A stretch of DNA of 64,000 nucleotides from Cohnella rhizoplanae (lineage in GTDB: Bacteria; Bacillota; Bacilli; Paenibacillales; Paenibacillaceae): positions 124,001 to 188,000 of the forward strand of contig NZ_CAOJCN010000010.1 of NCBI RefSeq assembly GCF_948329515.1, in the 5' to 3' direction. The notes beneath the pieces were generated by a model that saw only the letters and a program-made list of their open reading frames with translations, searched no databases and was not told the origin of the DNA. The position numbers were made by a program, and so were the translations under genes. Shown one piece after another: positions 9,681-18,742 of the stretch; the first letter of the stretch is position 1; each line of letters opens with the position of its first letter.

Positions 9681-9732
9681 GGGAAGGGTCATCCGGCTTC
9701 GACGTACAACCGTCGGCGGGACGGCCCTTCCC
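9681..9732. repeat. Inverted repeat between cotE and the amidoligase gene
   Basis: GGGAAGGG (9681-9688) pairs perfectly with CCCTTCCC (9725-9732); inside it CGACG and CGTCG can also pair. There is no U-run, so it may be a weak cotE terminator or a 5' structure just ahead of the next gene's ribosome site. The rest of 9505-9680 shows no convincing gene. Confidence 0.4.
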
Positions 9733-9753
9733 GTGTTGTTCGGGGGGATGGCG

Positions 9754-11427
9754 ATGAGGAAATCCGGCGCAGGGACCGGCCTGGATGGCGGAGGCTACGC
9801 GGCAAGCGGCGGCAACGGGGTCGACGGCATTAGGGACGGCGGCATCGTGAACAGCGTTGCAGGTCCGCGCGGTTCTTGGAAGCCGGACGGTTCACGAAAG
9901 GGCGGCACAGTATGGGTCGAGGGGATGGGCGCCATCTGCGACTTGCTGGCATCAGCAGGTCTTAGGCGGCTGGAGGCAGGCATGCGTCCCGGCGCAGCGG
10001 ACGTCGTCGTACGCTTGGCGGGAGCGGAGGCAGGGACGAGTAAGCGCGCAGCGTCCGAGGCCGCCGGCGCCGACCAGCGCGTAGCGGCCGTGGTCGGAGG
10101 GGACGCCGGAGCGGGCTCGATGCCCGATCGCGCTGAAGCGTTCGCGTCCGGGGGACAGGCCGGAGCCTGGCTATGGAACGCGGCGGCGGACAAGGTCGGA
10201 GCGCTGGCGCCGGCCGAGCTGGACCGGCGGCTGTCGCGCGAGGGCCTGCGCTCGGCGATCCGGGCGTCGGGAGACGCGGCGGCAGACGCGGCCTTCGGGT
10301 GGCGGACGTCCTCCATTGGAGCCGGCGCGCTCTCGCTTCGCGCATCGGACACGACCTATGTCGTGACCGTCTTCGGGTTGGAGGCGCCCGTCGTACGACC
10401 CGACCCGGGCGACCATGCCGCGGGCCGTGAACTGGCGAGGCGCCTGGGCAGGGCATCCGCGCGCGCGCTGTATGCGCTGGGGCTCGAGCTCGGGACCGTG
10501 ACCTGGCAGGTGAACGCCTCGGGGCGCCGGGGCGTCATCGTCAGGCTGGCCGCGTCGATCGGCGGGCTCGACGAAGCAGGCGCGCGCAGGCTTGCGGACG
10601 CGGCGTCAGCCTTTGCCCTGGGGTGGGCCGGGGAGACGGCCGGCGAGGCGCCGGACGCGCTTCTCGGCGCGGATCCGGAGTTTGTCATGCTATCGGCCGC
10701 GGGTCGCATCGTGCCGGCTTCGAAGTATTTCGGGCCGGGCGAGCCGGCCGGCAGCGACTCGGTCGTGGTGCGCGGCGTGCAGCGCTGGCCGATCGCCGAG
10801 CTGCGGCCCCGGCCCGCGCGCGAGCCCGGGGTGCTGGCGCAGCGCATCCGCCGGCTGCTGCAGGACGCGGCCGCGCGGACGGCGGGCGCCGGGCTGCGCT
10901 GGCGCGCGGGCGCGGTGCCCGTGCGCGGATTGCCGCTGGGCGGGCATCTGCACTTCAGCGGCATCGCCCTCACGTCCGAGCGCCTCCGGGCGCTCGACAA
11001 CGCGCTTGCCTTGCCCTTGCGGCTGCTGGAGCCGGCTGGCGCGGGCCGTCGGCGGCCGCGCTACGGCGCGCTCGGCGACTACAGGCCCAAGGCGCACGGC
11101 GGCTTCGAATACCGGACGCCGCCGAGCTGGCTCGTATCGCCGCGGCTCGCGCTCGGCGTGCTGTCGCTCGCCAAGCTGGCCGCGGAGCATGCCCGCGAGC
11201 TCTCCGGCTGCCGCCCGCTGGACGCCGACGCGTTGCGCGACGCTTTTTACGACGGAGAGCCGGCGCTGTTGCGGCAGGCGGCATCCGTCGTGCGGCGCGC
11301 GCTGGCGGCACTGCCCGCTTATGCGCGGTACCGCGACGCCGTCGATCCGCTCTTCGATGCGATCGAAGCCGGCCGCGTCTGGGACGAGAGCGAGGACATC
11401 CGGCGCAGGTGGCGGATTCCCGAGTGA
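9754..11427 (+). CDS. Putative amidoligase (phage-type COOH-NH2 ligase) domain protein
   Basis: About 557 residues. The C-terminal half carries motifs of the COOH-NH2 ligase type-2 family: GADPEF near residue 305, LGGHLHFSG near 395, and HGGFEYRTPPSW near 447. In this ATP-grasp-like/glutamine-synthetase-like fold these residues bind ATP, metal and carboxylate, predicting formation of an isopeptide or amide bond. The N-terminal 150 residues are low-complexity Ala/Gly/Arg and look poorly conserved, so the true start may lie further in. ATG 9754 has GGGGGG 6 bases upstream; GTG 9733 and ATG 9748 are alternatives. Its place after cotE suggests a spore coat or wall modification role, but that is inference from position only. 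Confidence 0.7.
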   Translation: MRKSGAGTGLDGGGYAASGGNGVDGIRDGGIVNSVAGPRGSWKPDGSRKGGTVWVEGMGAICDLLASAGLRRLEAGMRPGAADVVVRLAGAEAGTSKRAASEAAGADQRVAAVVGGDAGAGSMPDRAEAFASGGQAGAWLWNAAADKVGALAPAELDRRLSREGLRSAIRASGDAAADAAFGWRTSSIGAGALSLRASDTTYVVTVFGLEAPVVRPDPGDHAAGRELARRLGRASARALYALGLELGTVTWQVNASGRRGVIVRLAASIGGLDEAGARRLADAASAFALGWAGETAGEAPDALLGADPEFVMLSAAGRIVPASKYFGPGEPAGSDSVVVRGVQRWPIAELRPRPAREPGVLAQRIRRLLQDAAARTAGAGLRWRAGAVPVRGLPLGGHLHFSGIALTSERLRALDNALALPLRLLEPAGAGRRRPRYGALGDYRPKAHGGFEYRTPPSWLVSPRLALGVLSLAKLAAEHARELSGCRPLDADALRDAFYDGEPALLRQAASVVRRALAALPAYARYRDAVDPLFDAIEAGRVWDESEDIRRRWRIPE

Positions 11428-11481
11428 ATGCCGCCCGGCATGTCGCATGGACGGCTAAGATTACTTACATGTCATGGCATG

Positions 11482-11517
11482 AAGCGGCCCGCGATGAGAC
11501 GCGCGGCCGCTTTTCTG
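11482..11517 (+). terminator. Terminator before mutS
   Basis: AAGCGGCC-CGCG and CGCG-CGGCCGCTT form a GC-rich hairpin with one bulged base, followed by TTTT. It separates the amidoligase gene from mutS. Confidence 0.65.
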
Positions 11518-11592
11518 ATTCGGCGCCGTTCCATTGCCGCGCGCACAAATTCCGCCAGTTTCCCCGGCGAGCACGACGAACCTCGCAAAGCT

Positions 11593-11601
11593 TGGTATAA
11601 T
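11593..11601 (+). promoter_or_regulatory. -10 element of the mutS operon
   Basis: TTGGTATAAT gives a perfect TATAAT at 11596-11601 with a TGG extended context, 36 bases before the mutS start. No good -35 box is seen at 16-18 bases upstream. Confidence 0.5.
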
Positions 11602-11637
11602 AGAAGGATCAGTTCAGAGCGACATATGGAGGATTCT

Positions 11638-14364
11638 ATGGCCGGCTATACCCCGATGATGCAGCAATATTTGACCGTTAAGGAAGAAGCCAAGGACGCG
11701 CTGCTGTTCTTCCGTCTCGGCGATTTCTATGAAATGTTTTTCGAAGACGCGCTTACGGCGTCCCGCGAGCTGGAGATTACGCTGACCGGCAGAGGAGCGG
11801 GGCAGGAGGAACGCATCCCCATGTGCGGCGTTCCCTATCATGCGGCCGAAGGTTACATAGCGAAGCTGGTGGACAAAGGATACAAAGTCGCGATCTGCGA
11901 GCAGGTGGAGGATCCCAAGGCGGCCAAGGGCGTCGTGAAGCGCGAGATCGTGCGCATCGTGACGCCGGGCACGGTGATGGAGGCGAAGTCGCTCGGCGAG
12001 ACCGCCAACAACTTTATCGTGGGCGCCGCCGAGCAGGACGGCCGTTTCGGGCTGGCGGCATGCGACCTGACCACGGGCGAGATGTACGTGACGTCGTTCG
12101 CGGCGTCCGCGGAGTCGGTCAAGAACGAGCTGAACGTATACCGGCCCGCGGAGGCCGTAGGCGATGAACGGGCCCTCGCGATTCTGCAAGAGGCGTCCAG
12201 GGCGTCGGGCCGATCATTGGTCGCGACGATGAGAGACGAGGCGCGCGCGCCGGACGAACGACTCGCCGCGCAGTTCCCCGAGGAGCGGTGGGACAAGCAC
12301 GAGCCGGTGCGAAGGCTCGCCGTCGCGCGTCTCGCGGATTATCTGGGCGACACGCAGAAGCGTTCGCTCGCCCACCTGCGCGCGGTCAAGAGCTACGATC
12401 CGCAGCAGTTCATGGCGCTCGACGCCTTCACGCGGCGCAATCTCGAGCTGACCGAGACGGTGCGCGACCGCTCGCGCAAAGGCTCGCTGCTGTGGCTGCT
12501 CGACCGCACGCGCACGGCGATGGGCGCCCGGCAGCTGAAGCGCTGGATCGACCAGCCGCTGCTGGACCGGGCAGCCGCGGACGAGCGGTTGGACGCCGTG
12601 GAGGCGCTGCACGGCAATTGGATGCTGCGCGAGGACCTGCGCGCCGCGCTGTCCGAGATCTACGATCTCGAGCGGCTCGTCGGCCGGATCGCCTACGGCA
12701 CGGCCAACGCGCGCGATCTGAACGCGCTCGGCGCGTCGCTCTCCCGCATCCCGGCGCTGAAGGAGATCTGCGCGGAGCTCGGATCGGGTCCGCTCTCCGC
12801 CCTGTCGGAGACGCTCGACGCCTGCGAGGACATCGCCGGCGCGATCCTGGACGCGATCGCGGCAGAGCCGCCGGTATCGGTCCGCGAGGGCGGGCTGATC
12901 CGCGCCGGCTACCACGAACGCCTCGACGAGCTGCGCGAGGCGAGCCGGAACGGCAAGACGTGGATCGCCGAGCTCGAGCGAAGGGAACGCGAGGCTACGG
13001 GCATCAAGTCGCTTAAGATTGGGTTTAACAAAGTATTCGGCTATTATCTCGAGGTGACGCGGGCGAATCTCGGCACGCTGCCCGAAGGCCGCTACGAGCG
13101 CAAGCAGACGCTGGCCAACGCGGAGCGTTATGTCACGCCGGAGCTGAAGGAGAAGGAAGCGCTCATCCTCGAGGCCGAGGACCGCATGATCGATCTCGAG
13201 TACGAGCTGTTCGCGGATCTTCGCGACCGCATCGCGCTTGAGATCCCGAGGCTGCAGCGGCTGGCCGAGCGGGTGGCGAGCCTCGACGCCCTGCAGTCGC
13301 TCGCCGAGGTGAGCGCGGAGCGCCGCTACGTGAGGCCCGCCTGGAGCGACGGCTACGATCTCAAGGTCAGCGGCGGCCGGCACCCGGTCGTCGAGGCGGT
13401 GAGCGAAGGCACCGCCTATATCTCCAACGATGCAGACCTGACGTGCGAAGGCGGCCCGATCCTGCTCATCACGGGTCCGAACATGGCGGGCAAGAGCACG
13501 TACATGCGACAGATCGCGATGATCTGCATCATGGCGCAGATCGGGTGCTTCGTGCCGGCAGCTCGAGCCGAGCTGCCGATGGTCGACCGGATATTCACGC
13601 GGATCGGCGCGGCCGACGATCTGGTCGGCGGTCAGAGCACGTTCATGGTGGAAATGAAGGATATCCAGATCATGACGGAGCAGGCGACGGCGCGCAGCCT
13701 CGTCATCATCGACGAGCTCGGGCGCGGTACGTCCACTGACGAGGGAATGGCGATCGCCCAGTCCGTCATCGAATACGTGCACGACCGGATCGGCTGCAAG
13801 GCGCTCGTCTCGACGCATTATCACGAGCTGGCCCATCTGGAGGAGACGCTTGCGGGCTTGCGCAACGGCTGCATGGCCGTCAAGGAGAGCGCGGACGGCG
13901 TGACCTTCCTGCGCAAGCTCGTGCCGGGGGCGGCTGATTCCAGTTACGGCATCTACTGCGCGCAGCTGGCCGGGCTGCCGGACTCCATCGTTAACCGCGC
14001 CTACGGATTGCTCGAGGGAGCCGGGGCAGAGACGCAGCCTAAGCCCGTTGCGCGTCTTGAGCGGATACAGCCGCGGACGTCGGCCGAGACCGCGGCCCCG
14101 CCGGCCGTCGCCGAGACCGCAGCCCTTCCGGCCGTCGCCGTGGCCGAGTCTTCGGCAGCGGCCGCCTCGGCCGCCGTGCTGCAGCTCTCGATGTTCGAGG
14201 AAGCCGCGGCGTCCTCCGATGCCAAGGCGGCGAAGGCGAGGACGCCGGAGGCGGACAGGCTGCTCGACAAGATGCGCAAGCTCGACGTCATGCGCATGAC
14301 GCCCCTGCAGGCGCTGGAATGGCTGAACGACGCGCGCAATCAACTGATCGGAAAAGGGGATTGA
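11638..14364 (+). CDS. mutS: DNA mismatch repair protein MutS
   Basis: 908 residues. The N-terminal mismatch-reading motif F-Y-E is at residues 30-32 (GDFYEMFF), the Walker A loop GPNMAGKST near 613-621 and the Walker B/ signature DELGRGTSTDEG near 695. MutS binds mispairs as a dimer and recruits MutL on ATP exchange. The start at 11638 has GGAGG 5 bases upstream; an ATG at 11626 overlaps that ribosome site. An Ala/Glu/Pro-rich low-complexity stretch (about residues 810-855) links the ATPase core to the C-terminal dimer/tetramer segment and accounts for the length being above the usual 860. It is followed after 3 bases by the S41 protease gene, then mutL. Confidence 0.97.
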   Translation: MAGYTPMMQQYLTVKEEAKDALLFFRLGDFYEMFFEDALTASRELEITLTGRGAGQEERIPMCGVPYHAAEGYIAKLVDKGYKVAICEQVEDPKAAKGVVKREIVRIVTPGTVMEAKSLGETANNFIVGAAEQDGRFGLAACDLTTGEMYVTSFAASAESVKNELNVYRPAEAVGDERALAILQEASRASGRSLVATMRDEARAPDERLAAQFPEERWDKHEPVRRLAVARLADYLGDTQKRSLAHLRAVKSYDPQQFMALDAFTRRNLELTETVRDRSRKGSLLWLLDRTRTAMGARQLKRWIDQPLLDRAAADERLDAVEALHGNWMLREDLRAALSEIYDLERLVGRIAYGTANARDLNALGASLSRIPALKEICAELGSGPLSALSETLDACEDIAGAILDAIAAEPPVSVREGGLIRAGYHERLDELREASRNGKTWIAELERREREATGIKSLKIGFNKVFGYYLEVTRANLGTLPEGRYERKQTLANAERYVTPELKEKEALILEAEDRMIDLEYELFADLRDRIALEIPRLQRLAERVASLDALQSLAEVSAERRYVRPAWSDGYDLKVSGGRHPVVEAVSEGTAYISNDADLTCEGGPILLITGPNMAGKSTYMRQIAMICIMAQIGCFVPAARAELPMVDRIFTRIGAADDLVGGQSTFMVEMKDIQIMTEQATARSLVIIDELGRGTSTDEGMAIAQSVIEYVHDRIGCKALVSTHYHELAHLEETLAGLRNGCMAVKESADGVTFLRKLVPGAADSSYGIYCAQLAGLPDSIVNRAYGLLEGAGAETQPKPVARLERIQPRTSAETAAPPAVAETAALPAVAVAESSAAAASAAVLQLSMFEEAAASSDAKAAKARTPEADRLLDKMRKLDVMRMTPLQALEWLNDARNQLIGKGD

Positions 14365-14367
14365 AAC

Positions 14368-15804
14368 TTGAGAGGATATCGGAAATCGACGGGCTTGCTG
14401 CTCAAGGCGACGTTGTGCATCGCGCTCGCGCTGCTCTGGCTGCCGGCGGGCGCCGGAGCGGCTACGCAGGATCAGGTCCAGGAGGTGCGGCAACTGCTGG
14501 AAGAGTACCATATCAGCAAGCCGACGGACGATAAACTGAGCGAATCCGAGATCGACGCCATGATCGACACGCTTGGCGACCCTTACACGGAATATTTTTC
14601 GCCCGAGGAGCTCCAATTGTTCTCGAACGCGATCAATCAGTCGTTCGTCGGCATCGGCATCGTCATGTCCCAGGACGACGGCGTCACCTATCTCGAGGAC
14701 ATCGTGCCCGACAGTCCGGCGTACAAGGCCGGGCTGCTGCCTGGCGACGCGCTCGTCTCGATCGACGGCGTCGCAACGACTGGCAAGACGATCGATAAGA
14801 TTATGGAAATGGCCGCGGGTCCGGAAGGATCGAACGTCAACATCGGCATCAAGAGAGGGATCGTCAAGCTGCAGTTCCTGGTGGCGAGGACTTCCCTGCA
14901 GCTGCCCGTCGCGACTTCGCGCCTGATGGGGGACGGCGTGGGCTACCTGCGCCTGGATTCCTTTTCTGCAGACGCCGCAGCCAAGTTCAAGGCGCAGCTC
15001 GAGTCCCTCGAGGGCAAAGGCATGGCATCGCTCGTCCTTGATCTGCGCGGCAACGGAGGCGGATTCGTCGATCAAGCCCAGCAGATCGCCGCGTTGTTCG
15101 TCGCGGAAGGCATACTCGCGCATGTCGCGGACCGCGACGGCAAGGACACGCCGATCGAGCTTCACGGCACGAGCCGCGATTATCCCGTCTACATTCTCGT
15201 CAACGGGGGGAGCGCGAGCGCGACGGAGCTGCTGTCCGGCGCGCTGCAGGAATACGGCGTCGCGAAGCTGGTAGGCACCAACACGTACGGCAAGGGCGTC
15301 ATCCAGCAGCTGATCCCCGTCGAATCCGGCGGCACTCTGAAGGTGACGGTGCAGGAATACAAGACGCCGGACGGCAAAAAGGTGGACAAGGTCGGCCTTG
15401 CGCCCGACGTCGCCGTCTCGGGCAATCTCCAGCAGCTGCTGGCCGCCTACCGGCTCGCCGGCGGCGGCGACGTTCGCCTGACCGCCGGCAGAGGCGCGCT
15501 CGTCGTCAACGGCATTCGCCTGGCCGACGCCGGTTCCGTCGTGAAGAAAAACGGCGTCTGGTACGTCAGCTCCAAGCTGGGCGCGGTCGCCTCGGAAGCG
15601 ACGCTGAGCTACGACCCCAAGGTCAAGCAGATCGTGCTCTCCAGGGACGGCAGCGCGCACCGTGTCGCCACCACGGACAGTCACGTCATCGTCAAAAACG
15701 GGGTCAGCTACGTCGATGTCCGTCTGCTGTCCAAATGGTTCGATAATCTGACCTGGGCCGCCGCCGGCGACGGCACCGTGACGCTGTTCGATTCGGCGGC
15801 CTAA
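14368..15804 (+). CDS. Secreted S41 family C-terminal processing peptidase with PDZ domain
   Basis: 478 residues. Signal peptide at residues 1-31 (AGAGA cleavage region), a PDZ domain at about 85-165, then the CtpA-type protease core with the serine box NGGSASATE (279-287) and the general-base Lys309 in TYGKG. The last 115 residues resemble copper-amine-oxidase N-terminal-like repeats, common in secreted Paenibacillus proteins. The family cleaves near protein C-termini outside the membrane. The TTG start is preferred: AAAAGGGGA lies 7 bases upstream and it begins just 3 bases after mutS stops. Insertion of a protease between mutS and mutL is unlike B. subtilis; no role in mismatch repair is implied. 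Confidence 0.9.
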   Translation: MRGYRKSTGLLLKATLCIALALLWLPAGAGAATQDQVQEVRQLLEEYHISKPTDDKLSESEIDAMIDTLGDPYTEYFSPEELQLFSNAINQSFVGIGIVMSQDDGVTYLEDIVPDSPAYKAGLLPGDALVSIDGVATTGKTIDKIMEMAAGPEGSNVNIGIKRGIVKLQFLVARTSLQLPVATSRLMGDGVGYLRLDSFSADAAAKFKAQLESLEGKGMASLVLDLRGNGGGFVDQAQQIAALFVAEGILAHVADRDGKDTPIELHGTSRDYPVYILVNGGSASATELLSGALQEYGVAKLVGTNTYGKGVIQQLIPVESGGTLKVTVQEYKTPDGKKVDKVGLAPDVAVSGNLQQLLAAYRLAGGGDVRLTAGRGALVVNGIRLADAGSVVKKNGVWYVSSKLGAVASEATLSYDPKVKQIVLSRDGSAHRVATTDSHVIVKNGVSYVDVRLLSKWFDNLTWAAAGDGTVTLFDSAA

Positions 15805-15839
15805 CCGCGCGTCGATATCCGTCAGAAGGGAGGACGATT

Positions 15840-17963
15840 ATGGGTATCATCATTCAGCTGGACGAACATCTATCAAACCAGATCGCGGCCGGCGAGGTCG
15901 TCGAGCGCCCCGCTTCCGTGCTGAAGGAGCTGATCGAGAACGCGGTCGACGCCGGCGCGAAGCATGTCGACATTACCGCCGAAGAAGGCGGGCTGTCGCT
16001 CATCCGCGTAGCGGACGACGGGGCGGGTATCGAAGCCGACGACCTGCTGATCGCTTTCCAGCGTCACGCGACGAGCAAGATCGCCAGCGGCCGGGACCTG
16101 TTCCAGATCTCGACGCTCGGGTTCAGAGGGGAGGCGCTGCCGAGTATCGCGTCGGTAGCCAAGGTCCGCTGTCTCAGCGCCACGGAATCCGGCGGACTCG
16201 GACGGCTGCTCGAGATCGAGGGCGGCACCGTCAAGCGGCACGAGGATGCCGCCGCGCCGAGGGGCACGGACATGTCCGTCAAGGAGCTTTTCTACAACAC
16301 GCCGGCAAGGCTCAAGTATATGCGCACGATACAGACGGAGCTGTCGCATCTGTCGGACGTCGTGTACAGGCAGGCGCTGGCCAGGCCGGATATAGCCTTT
16401 ACGTTTACGCACAACGGCTCCGTGCTGCTCCGCACGCCGGGAAGCGGCGACCTGAGGCAGGTCGTCGCGGCCATCTACGGCACCGGGCCTGCCAAGGCGA
16501 TGCTCGAGTTGCAGGCGGACGGGCCCGATTTCTCGCTGTCGGGCTTGACCGCCATGCCGATCGAAACCAGGGCGAGCCGAGCCGCGGTGACGATCATCGT
16601 CAACGGCCGGTTCGTGCGCAGTCCGGCCGTGATCCAACCGCTGCTTCAGGCGTATCACACGTTGCTGCCGATCAATCGGTACCCGCTTTCCGTTCTGCAT
16701 CTGAGGATGCATCCCTCGCTGCTCGACGTGAACGTGCATCCCGCCAAGCTGGAGGTGCGCTTCAGCAAGGAGACCGAATTGCGGGCTTTCGTCGAAGCGG
16801 CCGTGAGAAAGACGCTCGAGGCCTACGCTTATATACCGTCCGGCACGGCCGTCCGCAAGCCCAAGCCGGAGGTATGGCAGCAGGAGCAGATTCGTTTCCA
16901 TGTCCCGCCGGTCGCCGAGGGACAAGACGAGACGGGACGCGGACCGGAAGGAGCCGGCAACGAAGCTGCCGCGGCACCATCGTCCGTTCAAGATCCCGGC
17001 GCGGGCAAGCCGTCTGCCGGCGGCGCCGCGCCTAAGCTTCAGGCTCCCGGCTTCAACGCCGCCTTCGCTTCTTCCGAAGCTTCAGCGGCTCGGCCTTCAG
17101 GCGACGGTGCCCGCAGCGTGTCCGGCGTGTCCGGCTTGTCCGGCCTTGCCTGGACCGCTTCCGCGAACGCAGGAAAGACACCTGCGGCACGAGCCCAAGA
17201 GGCCGCGGCGCCTTATGCCGGCAAGGACGCGGTGCGGGAGTCCCGCCCTGCCGGCGGGGGTTATGCCTCCCAGGGCCGTGACCCTTGGACGGACCGCGGC
17301 AGGACGCAGGAGCCGGCCAGGCTGCCGGATCAAGTGTGGACGGCCGCGTTCGGCGCTGCGACCGCAGAGATCAAGCCCGAATTCCCCGAGCTGTACTGGA
17401 TCGGGCAGCTGCACGGCACGTACATCGTCGCCCAGAACGATACGGGCCTCTACTTGATCGACCAGCATGCCGCGCACGAGCGCATCCATTATGAGATATA
17501 TTACGAGAAGTTCGGTGATCCGGCTGCCGCGAGCCAGGAGCTGCTGCTCCCGGTGACGCTGTCGTTCGCGCCGGACGAATACACGGCCATCCGCGGCAAG
17601 CTCCCCTGGTTCGAGCTGGCGGGCGTATATCTGGAAGACTTCGGTGGCAATACCTTTATCGTACGGGCCGTGCCGCATTGGCTCCCCGAAGGAGACGAGG
17701 CCGACATCGTGCGGGAAATGGCGGAATGGATCCTGAAGGAGCGCGGCATCGACCTCCATAAGATCCGGGAGAAGGCCGCGATTCTGTGCTCCTGCAAAGC
17801 TTCGATCAAAGCCAACCAGTCGCTGACGCGCGAGGCCGGCGAGACGCTGCTCCGCAGGCTCGGCGCCTGCAAGCAGCCCTACACTTGTCCGCACGGGCGG
17901 CCGATCGTCGTCAGCTTCACGACGTACGAGCTAGAGAAGATGTTCAAGCGGGTGATGTCTTGA
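15840..17963 (+). CDS. mutL: DNA mismatch repair endonuclease MutL
   Basis: 707 residues. The GHKL ATPase domain (1-335) shows ELIENAVDAGA, DDGAGI and GFRGEALPSI. A Pro/Ala/Gly-rich linker runs from about 340 to 500. The C-terminal domain has the metal endonuclease motif DQHAAHERIHYE near residue 541 with the later CSCKAS and CPHGRP motifs, so this is the nicking type of MutL found in bacteria lacking MutH. The ATG follows GGGAGG. The linker includes a small V-S-G-x-S-G repeat around nucleotide 17120. Its stop overlaps the TTG start of the methyltransferase gene, indicating translational coupling. Confidence 0.97.
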   Translation: MGIIIQLDEHLSNQIAAGEVVERPASVLKELIENAVDAGAKHVDITAEEGGLSLIRVADDGAGIEADDLLIAFQRHATSKIASGRDLFQISTLGFRGEALPSIASVAKVRCLSATESGGLGRLLEIEGGTVKRHEDAAAPRGTDMSVKELFYNTPARLKYMRTIQTELSHLSDVVYRQALARPDIAFTFTHNGSVLLRTPGSGDLRQVVAAIYGTGPAKAMLELQADGPDFSLSGLTAMPIETRASRAAVTIIVNGRFVRSPAVIQPLLQAYHTLLPINRYPLSVLHLRMHPSLLDVNVHPAKLEVRFSKETELRAFVEAAVRKTLEAYAYIPSGTAVRKPKPEVWQQEQIRFHVPPVAEGQDETGRGPEGAGNEAAAAPSSVQDPGAGKPSAGGAAPKLQAPGFNAAFASSEASAARPSGDGARSVSGVSGLSGLAWTASANAGKTPAARAQEAAAPYAGKDAVRESRPAGGGYASQGRDPWTDRGRTQEPARLPDQVWTAAFGAATAEIKPEFPELYWIGQLHGTYIVAQNDTGLYLIDQHAAHERIHYEIYYEKFGDPAAASQELLLPVTLSFAPDEYTAIRGKLPWFELAGVYLEDFGGNTFIVRAVPHWLPEGDEADIVREMAEWILKERGIDLHKIREKAAILCSCKASIKANQSLTREAGETLLRRLGACKQPYTCPHGRPIVVSFTTYELEKMFKRVMS

Positions 17964-18742
17964 TCGTGACGACCGCGGAAAAGCCGGACGCCGGCCTCGC
18001 GGAATACGCGCGCGGGCTGGCGGCGGAGCTCGGCTGCCCCTATGCGGAGCGGCGGCGCGAGACGCTTACGGGCCTCGCGCGCAAGCATGCGGGAGCCGCC
18101 GACGGCATACTCGTCGCGGGGCCGCAGGGCCTGCGGTTCGTCGCGGAAGGCGCAGAGCCGCTGTTCTATCACCCGAGCATGGCCCAGATCCGGGTCAAGC
18201 GGCTGATGGAGGGGGGCGGCGACGCGCTCGTCGAGGCGGCCGGGGTCAGGGCGGGCGACGTCGTCGTCGACTGCACGGCGGGGCTTGGCGCGGACGCGCT
18301 CGTCCTTTCCTACGCGGCCGGCGCAGGCGGACGCGTGATGGCGGTGGAGGCCTCGCGGATGCTGTACCTGATCGTGCGCGAGGGCCTGCGCGGATATGCA
18401 AGCGGACTGCCGGAGCTCGACGAGGCGATGCGCAGAATCGAGATGGTCCATGGCGAGAACCTGCAGACGCTCCGGGCCATGCCCGACGGGAGCGCGGACG
18501 TCGTCTACTTCGATCCGATGTTCGCGCGTCCGGTGCTCGGCTCGGCTTCGCTGCGCCCCCTGCGATCGTATGCGGAGGAGCGTTCCCTGGGCGCCGACGC
18601 GATTGCGGAGGCGCGCCGGGTCGCCCGCCGCGCCGTCGTGCTGAAGGACCACAAGACGAGCGGCGAATTCGAACGGCACGGTTTCCGGCGGGTCCGGACT
18701 TCCTATTCGGCCGTGGACTATGGAGTGATCGGGATTCAATGA
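17960..18742 (+). CDS. Class I SAM-dependent methyltransferase, RsmJ-like (DUF548) family
   Basis: About 260 residues. A SAM-binding motif DCTAGLGADALVL near residue 95 and a DPMFARP catalytic-type loop (after VVYFD, near 187) match the RsmJ/DUF548 layout, in which D-P-M follows the fourth strand. RsmJ methylates guanine in 16S rRNA in gamma-proteobacteria; Firmicute homologues are uncharacterised, so the target is uncertain. The TTG at 17960 overlaps the mutL TGA (TTGA) and is the most natural start; a GTG two codons on is possible. The gene overlaps miaA by 4 bases at its end, so mutL, this gene, miaA and hfq form one compact transcription unit. Confidence 0.78.
   Translation: MIVTTAEKPDAGLAEYARGLAAELGCPYAERRRETLTGLARKHAGAADGILVAGPQGLRFVAEGAEPLFYHPSMAQIRVKRLMEGGGDALVEAAGVRAGDVVVDCTAGLGADALVLSYAAGAGGRVMAVEASRMLYLIVREGLRGYASGLPELDEAMRRIEMVHGENLQTLRAMPDGSADVVYFDPMFARPVLGSASLRPLRSYAEERSLGADAIAEARRVARRAVVLKDHKTSGEFERHGFRRVRTSYSAVDYGVIGIQ

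Noticed and set aside
9528..9833. A 101-codon frame between cotE and the amidoligase gene
   Set aside because: No ribosome site, overlaps the next gene, and is Gly/Arg low complexity.
12214..15684. A 1156-codon open frame on the minus strand across mutS and the S41 gene
   Set aside because: It mirrors GC-rich codon positions of the plus-strand genes; its product is Arg/Leu/Ala-rich with no motif, and the plus strand has two unmistakable proteins.
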